A stretch of DNA of 64,000 bases, taken from contig NZ_QGTG01000004.1 of the NCBI RefSeq assembly GCF_003182155.1, positions 186,001-250,000 of the forward strand, given 5' to 3'. The first letter of the stretch is position 1. Each line of letters starts with the position of its first letter. Below, in pieces: positions 45,187 to 54,252 of the stretch. The stretch comes from Chitinophaga sp. S165 (lineage in GTDB: Bacteria; Bacteroidota; Bacteroidia; Chitinophagales; Chitinophagaceae). The position numbers were made by a program, and so were the translations under genes. The notes under the pieces were generated by a model. The model did no database searches, was not told the origin of the DNA, and saw only the letters and a list, made by a program, of their open reading frames with translations.

Positions 45187-47421
45187 ATGAAAAGAAACAG
45201 GCACTTGATAAGTACAGCTATTTTACTACTGGGATCGGTCACTGCGGCGATGGCACAACAGCCAGCAAAAGCCAGTAACGTATCGTACGTAGATCCCACT
45301 ATCGGCAGTGTAGGGCTTATACTGGAGCCTACCCGCCCGGCGATGTACCTGCCTAACAGTATGATAAGAGTATTTCCTTCCCGTAAGGACCAGCTGGACG
45401 ATAAGATCAATTATTTCCCGCTAACGATAGCCTCTCACCGTCAACAGAGCCTGTTCGGCTTACTGCCCGTCTCCGGGGAGATCAGTAACAGCAACGGGCA
45501 GGAATCCCGGGTATCTGACAGAGAGGAAGCCAGGCCGTATAAATACGATGTGTACCTCGACGATACAGACAATGTGCAGTTCTCGCCAACTGCGCGCAGC
45601 GGGTATTTCAGCATCCGTTTTGCAGGCAATCAGCCGCATTACCTGCGGTTTAGCATTCTTAACCAGGGCGGGGAGCTGACTGTGAGCGGTAAGCGTGTGA
45701 TAACCGGGAAAGAGAACTTCTCAGGTATGAGCGCATATTTCTATGCTGAACTGAATACGGATATTACCGGCACAGCATATCGCGGAGATAACAAAAAACT
45801 CTTTGTTGGTACCGGCGATAAAACCCAACAGGTAGATGTGCGATATGGCATCTCATTCGTCAGTGTGGAACAGGCGAAGATCAATCTCCAGAAAGAAATT
45901 CCTGCATGGGGTATCGCTGCCGTGACTAATAAGGCATTCCAGGCCTGGGATAAGGTACTGGGCCAGATCAACGTAAAAGGGGGCACTGCTGCGCAGAAAA
46001 GGGTGTTCTACACCTCTCTGTACCGATCTTATGAGCGAATGGTGGACATCAGTGAATACGGGAAGTACTACAGCGCATACGATCACCAGGTACACAACTC
46101 CGACAAGCCTTTTTATGTGGATAACTGGCTGTGGGATACTTACATTGCACTTGAGCCATTACAGACTTTGTTGAACCCAGCGATGGAAGCAGATAAGATC
46201 CGCTCTTACGTGACGATGTATGAGCAAAGCGGATGGATGCCTTCCTTCTCAATTCTATGGGGAGATAATCCCTGTATGACGGGTAACCATGCTGCGGCCT
46301 GGATGGCAGATGCCTGGTTCAAAGGCGTGAGAGATTTTGATATAGCGAAGGCTTACGAAGGGCTGAAAAAGAATTCCCTGCAGGCTACCCTGTTGCCCTG
46401 GAGGAATGGTCCTGCAACCTCTCTTGATTCTTTCTATAATGAACATGGATATATGCCTGCACTGAAACCTGACGAGAAGGAAACCGTGAAGGAAGTGCAT
46501 GGTTTTGAACGCCGTCAGGCAGTAGCGGTAACACTGGAAAACAGTTATGACGACTGGTGTATAGCGCAGCTGGCAAAAGCAGCCGGTAAACCGGAAGATG
46601 CAGCCCTGTTCCTGAAAAGAGCGGCTAACTATAAAAATGTATATCGCGCGGACAAAGGTTTTGTATGGCCGAAAGATGCAGCAGGTAACTGGATAGAGCC
46701 ATTCGATCCTAAGTTCTCCGGTGGTCAGGGTGGACGTGACTACTTTACAGAGAACAATGCCTACACTTATAACTGGGATGTGAAACACGATCTGCATGGT
46801 ATGTTTGAATTGATGGGTGGCAGGTCCAAAGCGGAAGAAAAGCTGGATCAGTTGTTCCGCGAAGACCTGGGGCGCAGCAAATACCAGTTATGGTACACAT
46901 TCCCTGATGCTACCGGTCTGGTAGGTCAGTTCGTAATGGGAAATGAGCCCAGCTTCCATATTCCTTACCTGTATAACTATATGGGTGCGCCGTGGAAAAC
47001 ACAGAAGCGTATCCGCATGCTGCTGGACACCTGGTATACAGATAACCTGTTCGGTATTCCCGGTGATGAAGATGGTGGCGGTATGACGGCTTTCGTGGTA
47101 TTTTCTATGATGGGTTTCTGTCCGGTAACACCTGGTATACCAGTATATAACATCGGTAGCCCTGTGTTTGAGGAAGTGAATATTAAGCTATCAAACGGTA
47201 AGGTATTTACAGTATCTGCACCGGGTAGTTCTGCTAAAAATAAATACATCCAGCAGGCATCGCTGAACGGTCAGCCGGTAAATATGCCCTGGTTTACACA
47301 CGAGTCATTGCTGAAAGGAGGTGTATTGAAACTGGTGATGGGAGAAGCGCCGAATAAGCAGTGGGGTAATGGGGAACAGGCTGCGCCACCTTCATCTCTT
47401 GAATATAAGCCTGGAAAATAA
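45187..47421 (+). CDS. GH92 alpha-mannosidase, secreted
   Basis: 744 aa from the ATG at 45187; an in-frame ATG at 45178 would add MEH before the signal peptide (HLISTAILLLGSVTAAMAQQ). GH92 hallmarks are the opening YVDPTIGSVG, the barrel motif FYTSLYRSYERMVDISEYGK, VDNWLWDTYIALEPL, and near the C-terminus GNEPSFHIPYLYNYMGAPWK, GIPGDEDGGGMTAFVVFSMM and GFCPVTPGIP. Family members are calcium-dependent inverting exo-mannosidases acting on N-glycans or mannans. GH92 proteins normally have this two-domain plan and length. The gene has its own promoter region behind the operon terminator and its own terminator. Confidence 0.93.
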   Translation: MKRNRHLISTAILLLGSVTAAMAQQPAKASNVSYVDPTIGSVGLILEPTRPAMYLPNSMIRVFPSRKDQLDDKINYFPLTIASHRQQSLFGLLPVSGEISNSNGQESRVSDREEARPYKYDVYLDDTDNVQFSPTARSGYFSIRFAGNQPHYLRFSILNQGGELTVSGKRVITGKENFSGMSAYFYAELNTDITGTAYRGDNKKLFVGTGDKTQQVDVRYGISFVSVEQAKINLQKEIPAWGIAAVTNKAFQAWDKVLGQINVKGGTAAQKRVFYTSLYRSYERMVDISEYGKYYSAYDHQVHNSDKPFYVDNWLWDTYIALEPLQTLLNPAMEADKIRSYVTMYEQSGWMPSFSILWGDNPCMTGNHAAAWMADAWFKGVRDFDIAKAYEGLKKNSLQATLLPWRNGPATSLDSFYNEHGYMPALKPDEKETVKEVHGFERRQAVAVTLENSYDDWCIAQLAKAAGKPEDAALFLKRAANYKNVYRADKGFVWPKDAAGNWIEPFDPKFSGGQGGRDYFTENNAYTYNWDVKHDLHGMFELMGGRSKAEEKLDQLFREDLGRSKYQLWYTFPDATGLVGQFVMGNEPSFHIPYLYNYMGAPWKTQKRIRMLLDTWYTDNLFGIPGDEDGGGMTAFVVFSMMGFCPVTPGIPVYNIGSPVFEEVNIKLSNGKVFTVSAPGSSAKNKYIQQASLNGQPVNMPWFTHESLLKGGVLKLVMGEAPNKQWGNGEQAAPPSSLEYKPGK

Positions 47422-47425
47422 ACGA

Positions 47426-47468
47426 TTTACCACTGGGGAGACAGGCTTGCTGGTTCCCCAGTGATAAA
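47426..47468. terminator. Terminator between convergent GH92 and ArsR genes
   Basis: A 14-bp stem (47426-47439 with 47455-47468, one mismatch) surrounds a 15-nt loop, placed exactly between two convergent stop codons. Confidence 0.75.
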
Positions 47469-47472
47469 TGTT

Positions 47473-47775
47473 CTATAGTTCATCCTGGATGTGGAGGCCC
47501 AGCTTTTTGATAGCTTCCTCATTCCTTTTATAATGCGTCCATTGACCCAGTCGGGTGGCTATTAACAGGTTGGCCCGCTGGAGCATCGACAGGTATTCCG
47601 ATACTGTAGATTGGGTAAGTCCCGATTTCTGTTGAATATGGCCTACACACACGCCTGTCTCGCCAAATTCCCCACATTCCTGTTTGGGAAAATGCTTTTC
47701 CGGTTCCTTTAGCCAGGCCAGTATCTCTAATCTTTTCTTATTGGATAAGGCCTTAAAAACGTCTACTTGATCCAT
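47473..47775 (-). CDS. ArsR-family winged-helix transcription regulator
   Basis: A 100-aa protein with the ArsR fold: FKALSNKKRLEILAWLKEPE (helices 1-2), then recognition helix SGLTQSTVSEYLSMLQRANL and wing ATRLGQWTHYKRN. Two Cys residues lie in an insert between helices 2 and 3 (QECGEFGETGVCVGHI), which could sense a metal or a redox change; they are not in the classic CxC metal site of ArsR. It is divergent from lysA with a 102-nt shared region. Self-regulation is likely and lysA control is possible. Its promoter box ends 4 nt before its start. Confidence 0.92.
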   Translation of the reverse strand: MDQVDVFKALSNKKRLEILAWLKEPEKHFPKQECGEFGETGVCVGHIQQKSGLTQSTVSEYLSMLQRANLLIATRLGQWTHYKRNEEAIKKLGLHIQDEL

Positions 47776-47779
47776 GAGA

Positions 47780-47787
47780 CAAAGGTA
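47780..47787 (-). promoter_or_regulatory. -7 promoter box immediately before the ArsR gene
   Basis: The minus strand reads TACCTTTG, an exact TAnnTTTG match ending 4 nt before the ATG (complement of 47773-47775). As with the DUF4254 gene, this placement predicts a leaderless or near-leaderless transcript. Confidence 0.5.
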
Positions 47788-47877
47788 TCGGAATTCCTCG
47801 ATTTTATTGAAATGGCGCTTTATAATGTTTTCATAACAATAAATTCTTTTATCTTACTGTTTTATAGATAATTTATT

Positions 47878-49185
47878 ATGGATCTATTTCAATATAAGAA
47901 TGGAGTGTTGTATTGTGAAGATATTCCGGTGAATAGTTTGCCGGAGAGAGGTCTTCCTACGCCGTTTTACCTGTACTCAGCTAATACGCTCAGAGAGCAT
48001 TACAAGAAGATCTACGGGCTTTTTGAAAAGCTGGACCCTATGATCTGCTTTTCTGTGAAGTCGAGCAATAATGTACACCTGCTGAATGAACTGGCGGCAC
48101 TGGGCGCCGGGATGGACATTGTGAGCGGGGGAGAGCTGTTTGTTGTGAAACAGAGCAATGCAGATCTTTCAAAAGTAGTATTTGCCGGTGTGGGTAAGTC
48201 TGATGAAGAAATTACAGACGCTATTCTCAGCGAGGTAGGTTTTATCAACATAGAATCAGAACAGGAACTGGCAAGGGTACAGGAACTGGCTGGTGAACTG
48301 AAACGGGAAGTGAAGGTACTGATCCGCATCCTGCCCGACATCCTGGATGAGAAAACACATGAGAAAACCCGTACAGGATATAAAGGCGCGAAATTCGGTA
48401 TCGACTTTGCCAATGTACAATCACTGGTCGTAGATAATGCTGATCATCCTTATGTGAAGATCAGCGGTCTGCATTGTCATATCGGTTCACCCATTTCTTC
48501 TTATTCTTTTTATGAAGAGGTGATCCATAAAATGGTGGAACTGGTACAATCCTTAAAACAGCAGAACATCATCCTGAATGTGCTGAACATTGGTGGTGGG
48601 TTCCCTGCAAATTATAAGGACAACGACAACTTCTCGTGGGAGAGCTTTGCTGCTCCTATCGTTGCATTGCTGGAGCCATATGTGAAGAATGAAGGATTTA
48701 AGATCATCCTGGAACCGGGACGTTCTATCTCTGCAAATACTGCCATCCTGGTTACAAAAGTGCTCTATGTAAAACAGTCTGGCGATAAGAAAATTGCGAT
48801 CCTGGACAGCGGTATGACAGAGCTGATCCGTCCTGCCATGTACAATGCCTTTCATTTTATCTGGCCTGTGAAACCACAACAGGAGCATATTCTGGCCAAT
48901 CGTAATTACCCTGTAGAGCAGTCCGGATTGATCAATTATGATGTGGTAGGACCTATCTGCGAATCATCCGACTACCTGGCGAAAGAAAGACCTTTACCGC
49001 CGTTACATCAGGGGGATTATGTTGCTGTATTTACAGTAGGTGCTTACGGTATGGTGATGTCCAGCAACTATAACCTGCATGTAAGGCCTGCAGAGATCAT
49101 GATCGATAAAGACAAAATATATATCATCAGGGAACGTGAAACCCAGGATGACCTGGTGAGAAAAATGATCAGACACGAACTGTAA
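47878..49185 (+). CDS. lysA: Diaminopimelate decarboxylase
   Basis: A 435-aa fold-III PLP decarboxylase that converts meso-2,6-diaminopimelate to L-lysine, the last step of lysine synthesis. The PLP lysine is Lys61 in ICFSVKSSNN. Other family marks are GAGMDIVSGGEL, the phosphate-binding HCHIGS, NIGGGFP, the EPGRSI motif, and the cross-subunit active-site segment GPICESSDYLAKE. The length fits the family. It lies 19 nt before a SUFU-domain gene and diverges from an ArsR-type regulator. The family also includes carboxynorspermidine and ornithine decarboxylases, but the CESSD segment supports LysA. Confidence 0.93.
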   Translation: MDLFQYKNGVLYCEDIPVNSLPERGLPTPFYLYSANTLREHYKKIYGLFEKLDPMICFSVKSSNNVHLLNELAALGAGMDIVSGGELFVVKQSNADLSKVVFAGVGKSDEEITDAILSEVGFINIESEQELARVQELAGELKREVKVLIRILPDILDEKTHEKTRTGYKGAKFGIDFANVQSLVVDNADHPYVKISGLHCHIGSPISSYSFYEEVIHKMVELVQSLKQQNIILNVLNIGGGFPANYKDNDNFSWESFAAPIVALLEPYVKNEGFKIILEPGRSISANTAILVTKVLYVKQSGDKKIAILDSGMTELIRPAMYNAFHFIWPVKPQQEHILANRNYPVEQSGLINYDVVGPICESSDYLAKERPLPPLHQGDYVAVFTVGAYGMVMSSNYNLHVRPAEIMIDKDKIYIIRERETQDDLVRKMIRHEL

Positions 49186-49204
49186 TGTAAACGTTATTGA
49201 ACCT

Positions 49205-49861
49205 ATGACTAAGGAAGAGTACAAAAAGTTATTCAAAGAAGACGATGCAGTAGGCTGGCTGTCGATAGATAAGCAACTGGAAACTATCTATGGTAAAACG
49301 GAGCCACGACACTATGCTCCGCCCCTGCACTTTGCAATAGGAGGTGAAGATCCTATTGACGGCACCAGCATCTATGACAGTGAGAAACAAACCTCACACC
49401 GCCATCTCGTTAGTTATGGCATGTCCCAGCTTTATTATGATGCGGAACAAGCCGGTGGTGAGTTCAGCAAATGGGGCTTTGAATTTACCTTCAGGATCAA
49501 ACCTTTCTCAGAAGATAATGGTGAAGACCCTTTATGGGCTATACAGGTAATGAACAACCTGGCGCGTTATGTCTATGAAAGTAAACGCTGGTTTGAGCCT
49601 TATCACTTCATTCCCGCCAAAGGACCGATCAGGTTGGAGACTGCTACAGATATCGTCGGACTGGCATTTGTACCTGACCCTGAACTGGGTGTGATACAGA
49701 CACCACATGGAGAAGTTTCTTTTCTGCAGATGGTTGGTTTGACTACTAAAGAAGTGGACCGTTTGCTGGCTAAACCTCATACGAGCGAGGTTGAGAAGAT
49801 GATCAATGATATGCGTTTGCACAATCCGTTGCTGATCACGGATCTTGATAGGGTGGATTGA
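49205..49861 (+). CDS. Suppressor of fused (SUFU) domain protein
   Basis: 218 aa, soluble and acidic. It matches bacterial SUFU-domain proteins through PRHYAPPLHFAIGGEDPIDG, HLVSYGMSQLYY, SKWGFEFTFRI, PLWAIQVMNNLARYVYES and the late LVPDPELG-like turn (AFVPDPELGVIQTPHGEVSF). In bacteria this fold is widespread and often serves as an immunity protein against polymorphic toxins. No toxin is visible here; the gene is instead 19 nt behind lysA. Its function in this setting is unknown. A strong bidirectional terminator follows. Confidence 0.9.
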   Translation: MTKEEYKKLFKEDDAVGWLSIDKQLETIYGKTEPRHYAPPLHFAIGGEDPIDGTSIYDSEKQTSHRHLVSYGMSQLYYDAEQAGGEFSKWGFEFTFRIKPFSEDNGEDPLWAIQVMNNLARYVYESKRWFEPYHFIPAKGPIRLETATDIVGLAFVPDPELGVIQTPHGEVSFLQMVGLTTKEVDRLLAKPHTSEVEKMINDMRLHNPLLITDLDRVD

Positions 49862-49874
49862 TGGGAAAGAATAT

Positions 49875-49922
49875 AAAAAGAAAGCGACTGTTCATGCGTA
49901 TGAACAGTCGCTTTCTTTTTTA
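49875..49922. terminator. Strong bidirectional terminator (21-bp perfect stem)
   Basis: A perfect 21-bp stem (49875-49895 with 49900-49920) with a 4-nt loop, A-rich and T-rich at its two ends, lies between the convergent SUFU and metallophosphoesterase genes. Confidence 0.93.
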
Positions 49923-49939
49923 TGAAATGTTAGTGTGTT

Positions 49940-51991
49940 TTATACAATAACGTTCTTTTCCTTCTTCACAAACGGCATGTATTTCTTCCTGTAAGGACTT
50001 TTCTTTTGCGTTACTGTAATGCTTTCCAGTGCGCTGTTCTGTGGCTGCGCAATAGTCCAGAAATAATTGGCATCTTCCTCTGTTGTAAGATATAATACGC
50101 TGTAGCGGATACGATCGTACGGCAGCATCCACTGGTCCCAGTCTACGTTAACAAAATATACATCATCACCGTAGTGAATATCAGTGCTTACAGAAGTGTC
50201 GCGTTTGTATACGAACCATGCTGTTTTATCACTGCTGTCATCGTCATAATACAGTGCTTTGGTACTAAAGGCGCCTAACTGATTTTTATCGCCCACGCTA
50301 CTTTCGGTGGTAAGGATACGTAAGGTGTCACCATGAGTGAGGTAGCTGCCTTGTACTGATAGCGGATAGAACTGCAGTGTTACCGGGGCTGCATTGTCCA
50401 TGTAAGGATAGTCGTTATACTCAGGTCCGATGAATTGTCCGTCCTGTGAGAGCAGGTAGCTGCCGGTGTTGTAAGGTACCTGTATCGCTGATGGTGCAGG
50501 AAGGCTGTATTGTTCCTGGTACAATTGCGTAGCCGTGGGATTATCCGGCGGGTTATCGCCCCAGGACGGATACTCATAATACGTTGTTGTAACAGGGTCT
50601 GTCGGATTTGTTCTGCCACTGAAATCGATGATCGCATAGGCATGATTATAATAGGTTACTCCATTAAGATCGGCATTAGTGGAGAGCTCTATTGTATTTC
50701 CTGTTTCCGGATCAATGAAGTTTTTAATGTCGGGATAGTTCACTGCATAAGGATCAGAAGAGGTCAGTTCTTCAAAGGCGCTGCAGCCTACTAACCGACC
50801 TTTGGATAGTCCCAGCAGATTATCTTCAAACATTACAAAGTTGTGTTCATGTCCCCAGATCCAGGCGGCTATCTTTGAGAAATAAGGTTGGAATGCCTGG
50901 TAGAGGTAGACGTTTTGTTCAGGTAATGCGCTGTAATCGGATAGTGCTCCATTGATCTTTGCATTGCTGGAGAATAACTGATGATGAGAAAGCAGGATAG
51001 TGGCTCCCCCGAAATTATTCAGTTTATCCTGGTGCCATTCTAATTCGTTTGGCTGCAACCATGGACCGGCATAGAATGAGTCTATCTGGTCGGCAGGATT
51101 GCTGTCGTTATAGCCGGTATCCATTCCGAGGAATTGCCATCCGCCGTCTTCTGTGCGTAAGCAGAAATAGCTGGCAGGTTGAAAAGCAGCAGTGCCTGTA
51201 CCGATTTCGTTGTTGAGATCATATACCATGCTGTAATATCCCCATCCCAGCGAGTAGTAATCATGGTTGCCGGGAATAGTAAATACCGGAACCGGTGGGA
51301 TGCCCGCTATATCAAAAGCATTTTTAATGATAGCGGAGAAATTGTTGATACATTCTTCTGGTGTACCGGAGTAATAAATATCCCCGAGGTGAATAATGGC
51401 ATGCGGATTATGAGTCTGGAGGATGTCTACCAGCAAGGCCTGTGCATCTGCCAATCCGGTGCCCCAATCTCCGATGATGGCGACTCTTGCATCAGAAGGA
51501 AGTGTGAAACCGTTACCGTTATCATTTTCATTGATAACACTGTAGGTGGAGATATCTTCTCCTAAATCTTTCCAGTCGTTGTAAGCGAAGACGCCGTCAT
51601 ATTCGATCCAATATTCTGCGAAGGTGGTGGCACAGGAGAGAAAGCCGATCACGTCTTTGTCGCTATACTTACGATATTCTGTATCCAGTACACCGGCTCT
51701 TTGCATGTCGCCTTCTGTCAGGCATAACCCTTTTTCGTAAGCCAGGTGGGAGAGATATACCGCCTGTTCGTCAGGATCAGCAAGGTTTAACGTGTCCGGG
51801 CCAGGAGGTGTGCCTTTGATGGTTAATGTGACATGTTTGGCAGTGGCGGCGATCATAGGATGAGCGAGCAACTGGTTGTGACTAACTTTACTGCCGCTCA
51901 GCTCTAGCTGTTTGCGTGCGTATTGAGATACGACAGATTGCCAAAAGGATAAGTCGACATTGTGTACCCGGACAAAGTTTTTCAGAGACAT
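49940..51991 (-). CDS. Metallophosphoesterase with extra N- and C-terminal domains
   Basis: 683 aa. The calcineurin-like core lies at about residues 165-400 with the full metal-binding set: GDWGTG (174-179), GDIYYSG (203-209), GNHDYYS (241-247), LLSHHQLFS and WGHEHN. It hydrolyses a phosphoester with two metal ions; the substrate is unknown. A ~165-residue N-terminal helical region and a ~250-residue C-terminal region of beta character are not assigned. No signal peptide is seen (MSLKNFVRVHNVDLSFWQSV), so it is probably cytoplasmic despite resembling purple-acid-type secreted phosphatases. The 276 nt upstream contain no other gene. Confidence 0.88.
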   Translation of the reverse strand: MSLKNFVRVHNVDLSFWQSVVSQYARKQLELSGSKVSHNQLLAHPMIAATAKHVTLTIKGTPPGPDTLNLADPDEQAVYLSHLAYEKGLCLTEGDMQRAGVLDTEYRKYSDKDVIGFLSCATTFAEYWIEYDGVFAYNDWKDLGEDISTYSVINENDNGNGFTLPSDARVAIIGDWGTGLADAQALLVDILQTHNPHAIIHLGDIYYSGTPEECINNFSAIIKNAFDIAGIPPVPVFTIPGNHDYYSLGWGYYSMVYDLNNEIGTGTAAFQPASYFCLRTEDGGWQFLGMDTGYNDSNPADQIDSFYAGPWLQPNELEWHQDKLNNFGGATILLSHHQLFSSNAKINGALSDYSALPEQNVYLYQAFQPYFSKIAAWIWGHEHNFVMFEDNLLGLSKGRLVGCSAFEELTSSDPYAVNYPDIKNFIDPETGNTIELSTNADLNGVTYYNHAYAIIDFSGRTNPTDPVTTTYYEYPSWGDNPPDNPTATQLYQEQYSLPAPSAIQVPYNTGSYLLSQDGQFIGPEYNDYPYMDNAAPVTLQFYPLSVQGSYLTHGDTLRILTTESSVGDKNQLGAFSTKALYYDDDSSDKTAWFVYKRDTSVSTDIHYGDDVYFVNVDWDQWMLPYDRIRYSVLYLTTEEDANYFWTIAQPQNSALESITVTQKKSPYRKKYMPFVKKEKNVIV

Positions 51992-52267
51992 AAAGTGGGT
52001 TTTAGGAATGAGTAAAATGTTTACGATCGGACATGCGAAAGACCCGTAAGAATAAGGATGTTATTGCTTACTCAAGTTGATCTTCAACGATTTGTGGTTA
52101 TTATGTCTCAGGAAGGAAATGGATACGAGTTTCAGGTATCCGATAAGGTACTGCTAAGATGGAGTTTCTGTTTAACCTGAACAAATTTATTTTATGAGCG
52201 TGAAAGTTTTTTAACACCTTCTTATGGAATCTTTTTATTTCTTGCATCCTTATAGAAATTTGTCGAA

Positions 52268-53107
52268 TTGAAGTACTTTCCCTGGGCCTCTATGGTCATG
52301 TTTGTTAGTGGGGCTTCTATTCTGTTCTGGCATTATCTCGAAGCCAGAGGCCTGCAACTCAGACCTTCCGTTCATTATGAAACGGTAGCGCATATACCTT
52401 TACCCGCTGGTTACAAGCGGATCTCCCTGGAAGCAGGCTCTTTCGGGGCGTGGTTAAGGAAGATTCCCTTAAAAACGGATAACACAGTATACCTGTACAA
52501 CGGTTTGGTAAAGCCGAATCAGTCGGCGCAGTTTGCCGTACTGGATATTTCTGTAGGCAAAAAAGACCTGCAACAATGTGCGGATGCTGTCATCAGATTA
52601 TATGCAGAGTACCTGTATGCTTCACAGCAATTTGGGAGGATCGCCTTTCATGCTACTGATGGTACGTTGATGGAATATAACAGCTGGATGAGCGGATACC
52701 GTTTCCTTGTTAAGGATGGGCGTTTGCGGAAGCAGCGAACTGCTACTGTCTGCCAGGGGAGAGATTGTTTTAATCAGTTTTTGCAGACTGTTTTTTCATA
52801 TGCAGGCACATTGTCGCTTAGTAAAGAACTGAGCACTGTAGCGTCGGCAGGAAGTATACGTGTCGGGGATGTATTTATACGTGGGGGCTCTCCGGGGCAT
52901 GCAGTGTTAGTAATGGATATGGCGGAGAATGCTGCCGGTCAGAAGGTCTTTTTACTGGCGCAGAGTTATATGCCCGCACAGGATATTCACATATTAAAGA
53001 GCCCCGGTAATTCTTTCTTCCCCTGGTATCATGTGGCCAGTATAGATAAGCTGGTAGTAACACCGGAATGGGTGTTTAAAACAGAGGAGTTAATGCGGTT
53101 CAGATAA
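52268..53107 (+). CDS. DUF4846 domain-containing protein
   Basis: 279 aa. An N-terminal hydrophobic segment (MVMFVSGASILFW) is an anchor or signal. The rest matches DUF4846: PLPAGYKRISLEAGSFGAWL, RKIPLKTDNTVYLYNG, AVLDISVGKKDLQQCADAVI, RLYAEYLYA, and GGSPGHAVLVMDMAEN with FLLAQSYMPAQDIHIL. The domain resembles papain-like/NlpC-type folds in its GHAV strand, but no activity is known. The start is taken as the TTG at 52268 (MKYFPWAS); the ATG at 52292 is an alternative that still keeps the hydrophobic segment. It is a single gene. Confidence 0.85.
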   Translation: MKYFPWASMVMFVSGASILFWHYLEARGLQLRPSVHYETVAHIPLPAGYKRISLEAGSFGAWLRKIPLKTDNTVYLYNGLVKPNQSAQFAVLDISVGKKDLQQCADAVIRLYAEYLYASQQFGRIAFHATDGTLMEYNSWMSGYRFLVKDGRLRKQRTATVCQGRDCFNQFLQTVFSYAGTLSLSKELSTVASAGSIRVGDVFIRGGSPGHAVLVMDMAENAAGQKVFLLAQSYMPAQDIHILKSPGNSFFPWYHVASIDKLVVTPEWVFKTEELMRFR

Positions 53108-53246
53108 AGATTGTCGATTCCCTATACCATGCGATGCTGGTGGGCTACTTCGGTATGCCTGCCAGCTTTTTGTTTTTGAACATTCTGCTGCACGCGTTTA
53201 TTCTATGGCCCGGTATACCATCTGGATGTACCTTTTGTAGTTCGTA

Positions 53247-53254
53247 TAATTTTG
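53247..53254 (+). promoter_or_regulatory. -7 promoter box of the DUF1349 gene
   Basis: TAATTTTG is an exact TAnnTTTG match 48 nt before the ATG at 53303; a second weaker TATTTTG follows at 53257-53263. Confidence 0.45.
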
Positions 53255-53302
53255 AATATTTTGCATTGATGTAACCCGTTTTAAACCACTTATAAATATT
53301 TC

Positions 53303-53911
53303 ATGAAACATTTAATCTTAATTCTCAGTACCGTTTTTTCCTCAACATTTTTATACGCTCAAAATAATCCGATGAAGTGGAACAACGAACCCAAAAAATG
53401 GTCGGGCAATGACAAGAAACTGACCTGTACCATTGATCCCAATACAGACTACTGGCGTACTACCCATTATGGTTTCATACGTGACAACGGACCATTCTAC
53501 TATAAGGAAGTGGAGGGTGACTTTGAGGCCAGCGTTAAGATCAGCGGCGAATACAGAGAACTCTTCCACCAGGCCGGTTTGATGGTACGTATCGATGAGA
53601 AGAACTGGATCAAAACCGGGATAGAATATGTGGATGGCGTACAGAACGTCAGCGCCGTTGTAACCCGTGAAGTATCTGATTGGTCTGTAGTGCCAAGACA
53701 TGACAGCCCTGCTTCCATCTGGCTGAAACTCTTAAGGAAGAACGATTACGTGGAGATAAAATATTCTTTTGATGGTGTGAAATATGATATGCTGCGCTTA
53801 GCTTACTTCCCTCCAAATGTGAAGGCAGGTATTGGTATCGTAGCTGCTGCACCCGGTAAACAAAGCTTCAATGTGACATATGAAAATTTTGAAGTAAAGC
53901 CGGTGCAATAA
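53303..53911 (+). CDS. Secreted DUF1349 (concanavalin-like) protein
   Basis: 202 aa with a signal peptide (LILILSTVFSSTFLYAQ). The mature protein is a beta-sandwich of the DUF1349 / concanavalin-A-like superfamily: DYWRTTHYGFIRDNGPFYYK, FEASVKISGEYRELFHQAGL, VRIDEKNWIKTGIEYVDGVQ, and the final KAGIGIVAAAPGKQSFNVTY. Family members are periplasmic or extracellular and may bind carbohydrate or nucleoside ligands; no enzymatic role is established. It is monocistronic with a terminator behind it. Confidence 0.88.
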   Translation: MKHLILILSTVFSSTFLYAQNNPMKWNNEPKKWSGNDKKLTCTIDPNTDYWRTTHYGFIRDNGPFYYKEVEGDFEASVKISGEYRELFHQAGLMVRIDEKNWIKTGIEYVDGVQNVSAVVTREVSDWSVVPRHDSPASIWLKLLRKNDYVEIKYSFDGVKYDMLRLAYFPPNVKAGIGIVAAAPGKQSFNVTYENFEVKPVQ

Positions 53912-53978
53912 CTGAACTCCGGAGAAGAAAGGTATTCATCCGCAGGTAATAGCTGTGCGGTATAAACAGAGTTAAATG

Positions 53979-54048
53979 AGCTGCTCATTTTTGTGTTTCC
54001 TAAAGCGCTGACTTTGGAGGAATGCAACAATGAGCAGCTTTTTTTTTA
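53979..54048 (+). terminator. Terminator of the DUF1349 gene
   Basis: An 11-bp stem (53979-53989 with 54029-54039) with a 39-nt loop is followed by a long T-run. Confidence 0.7.
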
Positions 54049-54199
54049 GCGCTTGATGATCTTTCTTAATGTTGTATTGTGAGAGATGGAGGTAAGGTAT
54101 AGGGATAATGTAAGTGTGCTTTTAATGGCCACCCGGGCGTGGCTTTTCAATGTGAGACTAATGAGGAATAAGGATGGACAGCGATGGAGATATTTTAGA

Positions 54200-54240
54200 A
54201 TGAATACAGGCAATATTGTGGGAATATCACCTGTATTCAT
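54200..54240 (-). terminator. Hairpin at the 3' end of the GH2 gene
   Basis: An 11-bp perfect inverted repeat (54200-54210 with 54230-54240), with further pairing inside its loop, lies 13 nt beyond the stop of the minus-strand GH2 gene. The T-tail is weak. Confidence 0.5.
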
Positions 54241-54252
54241 AGTCAGATATGC

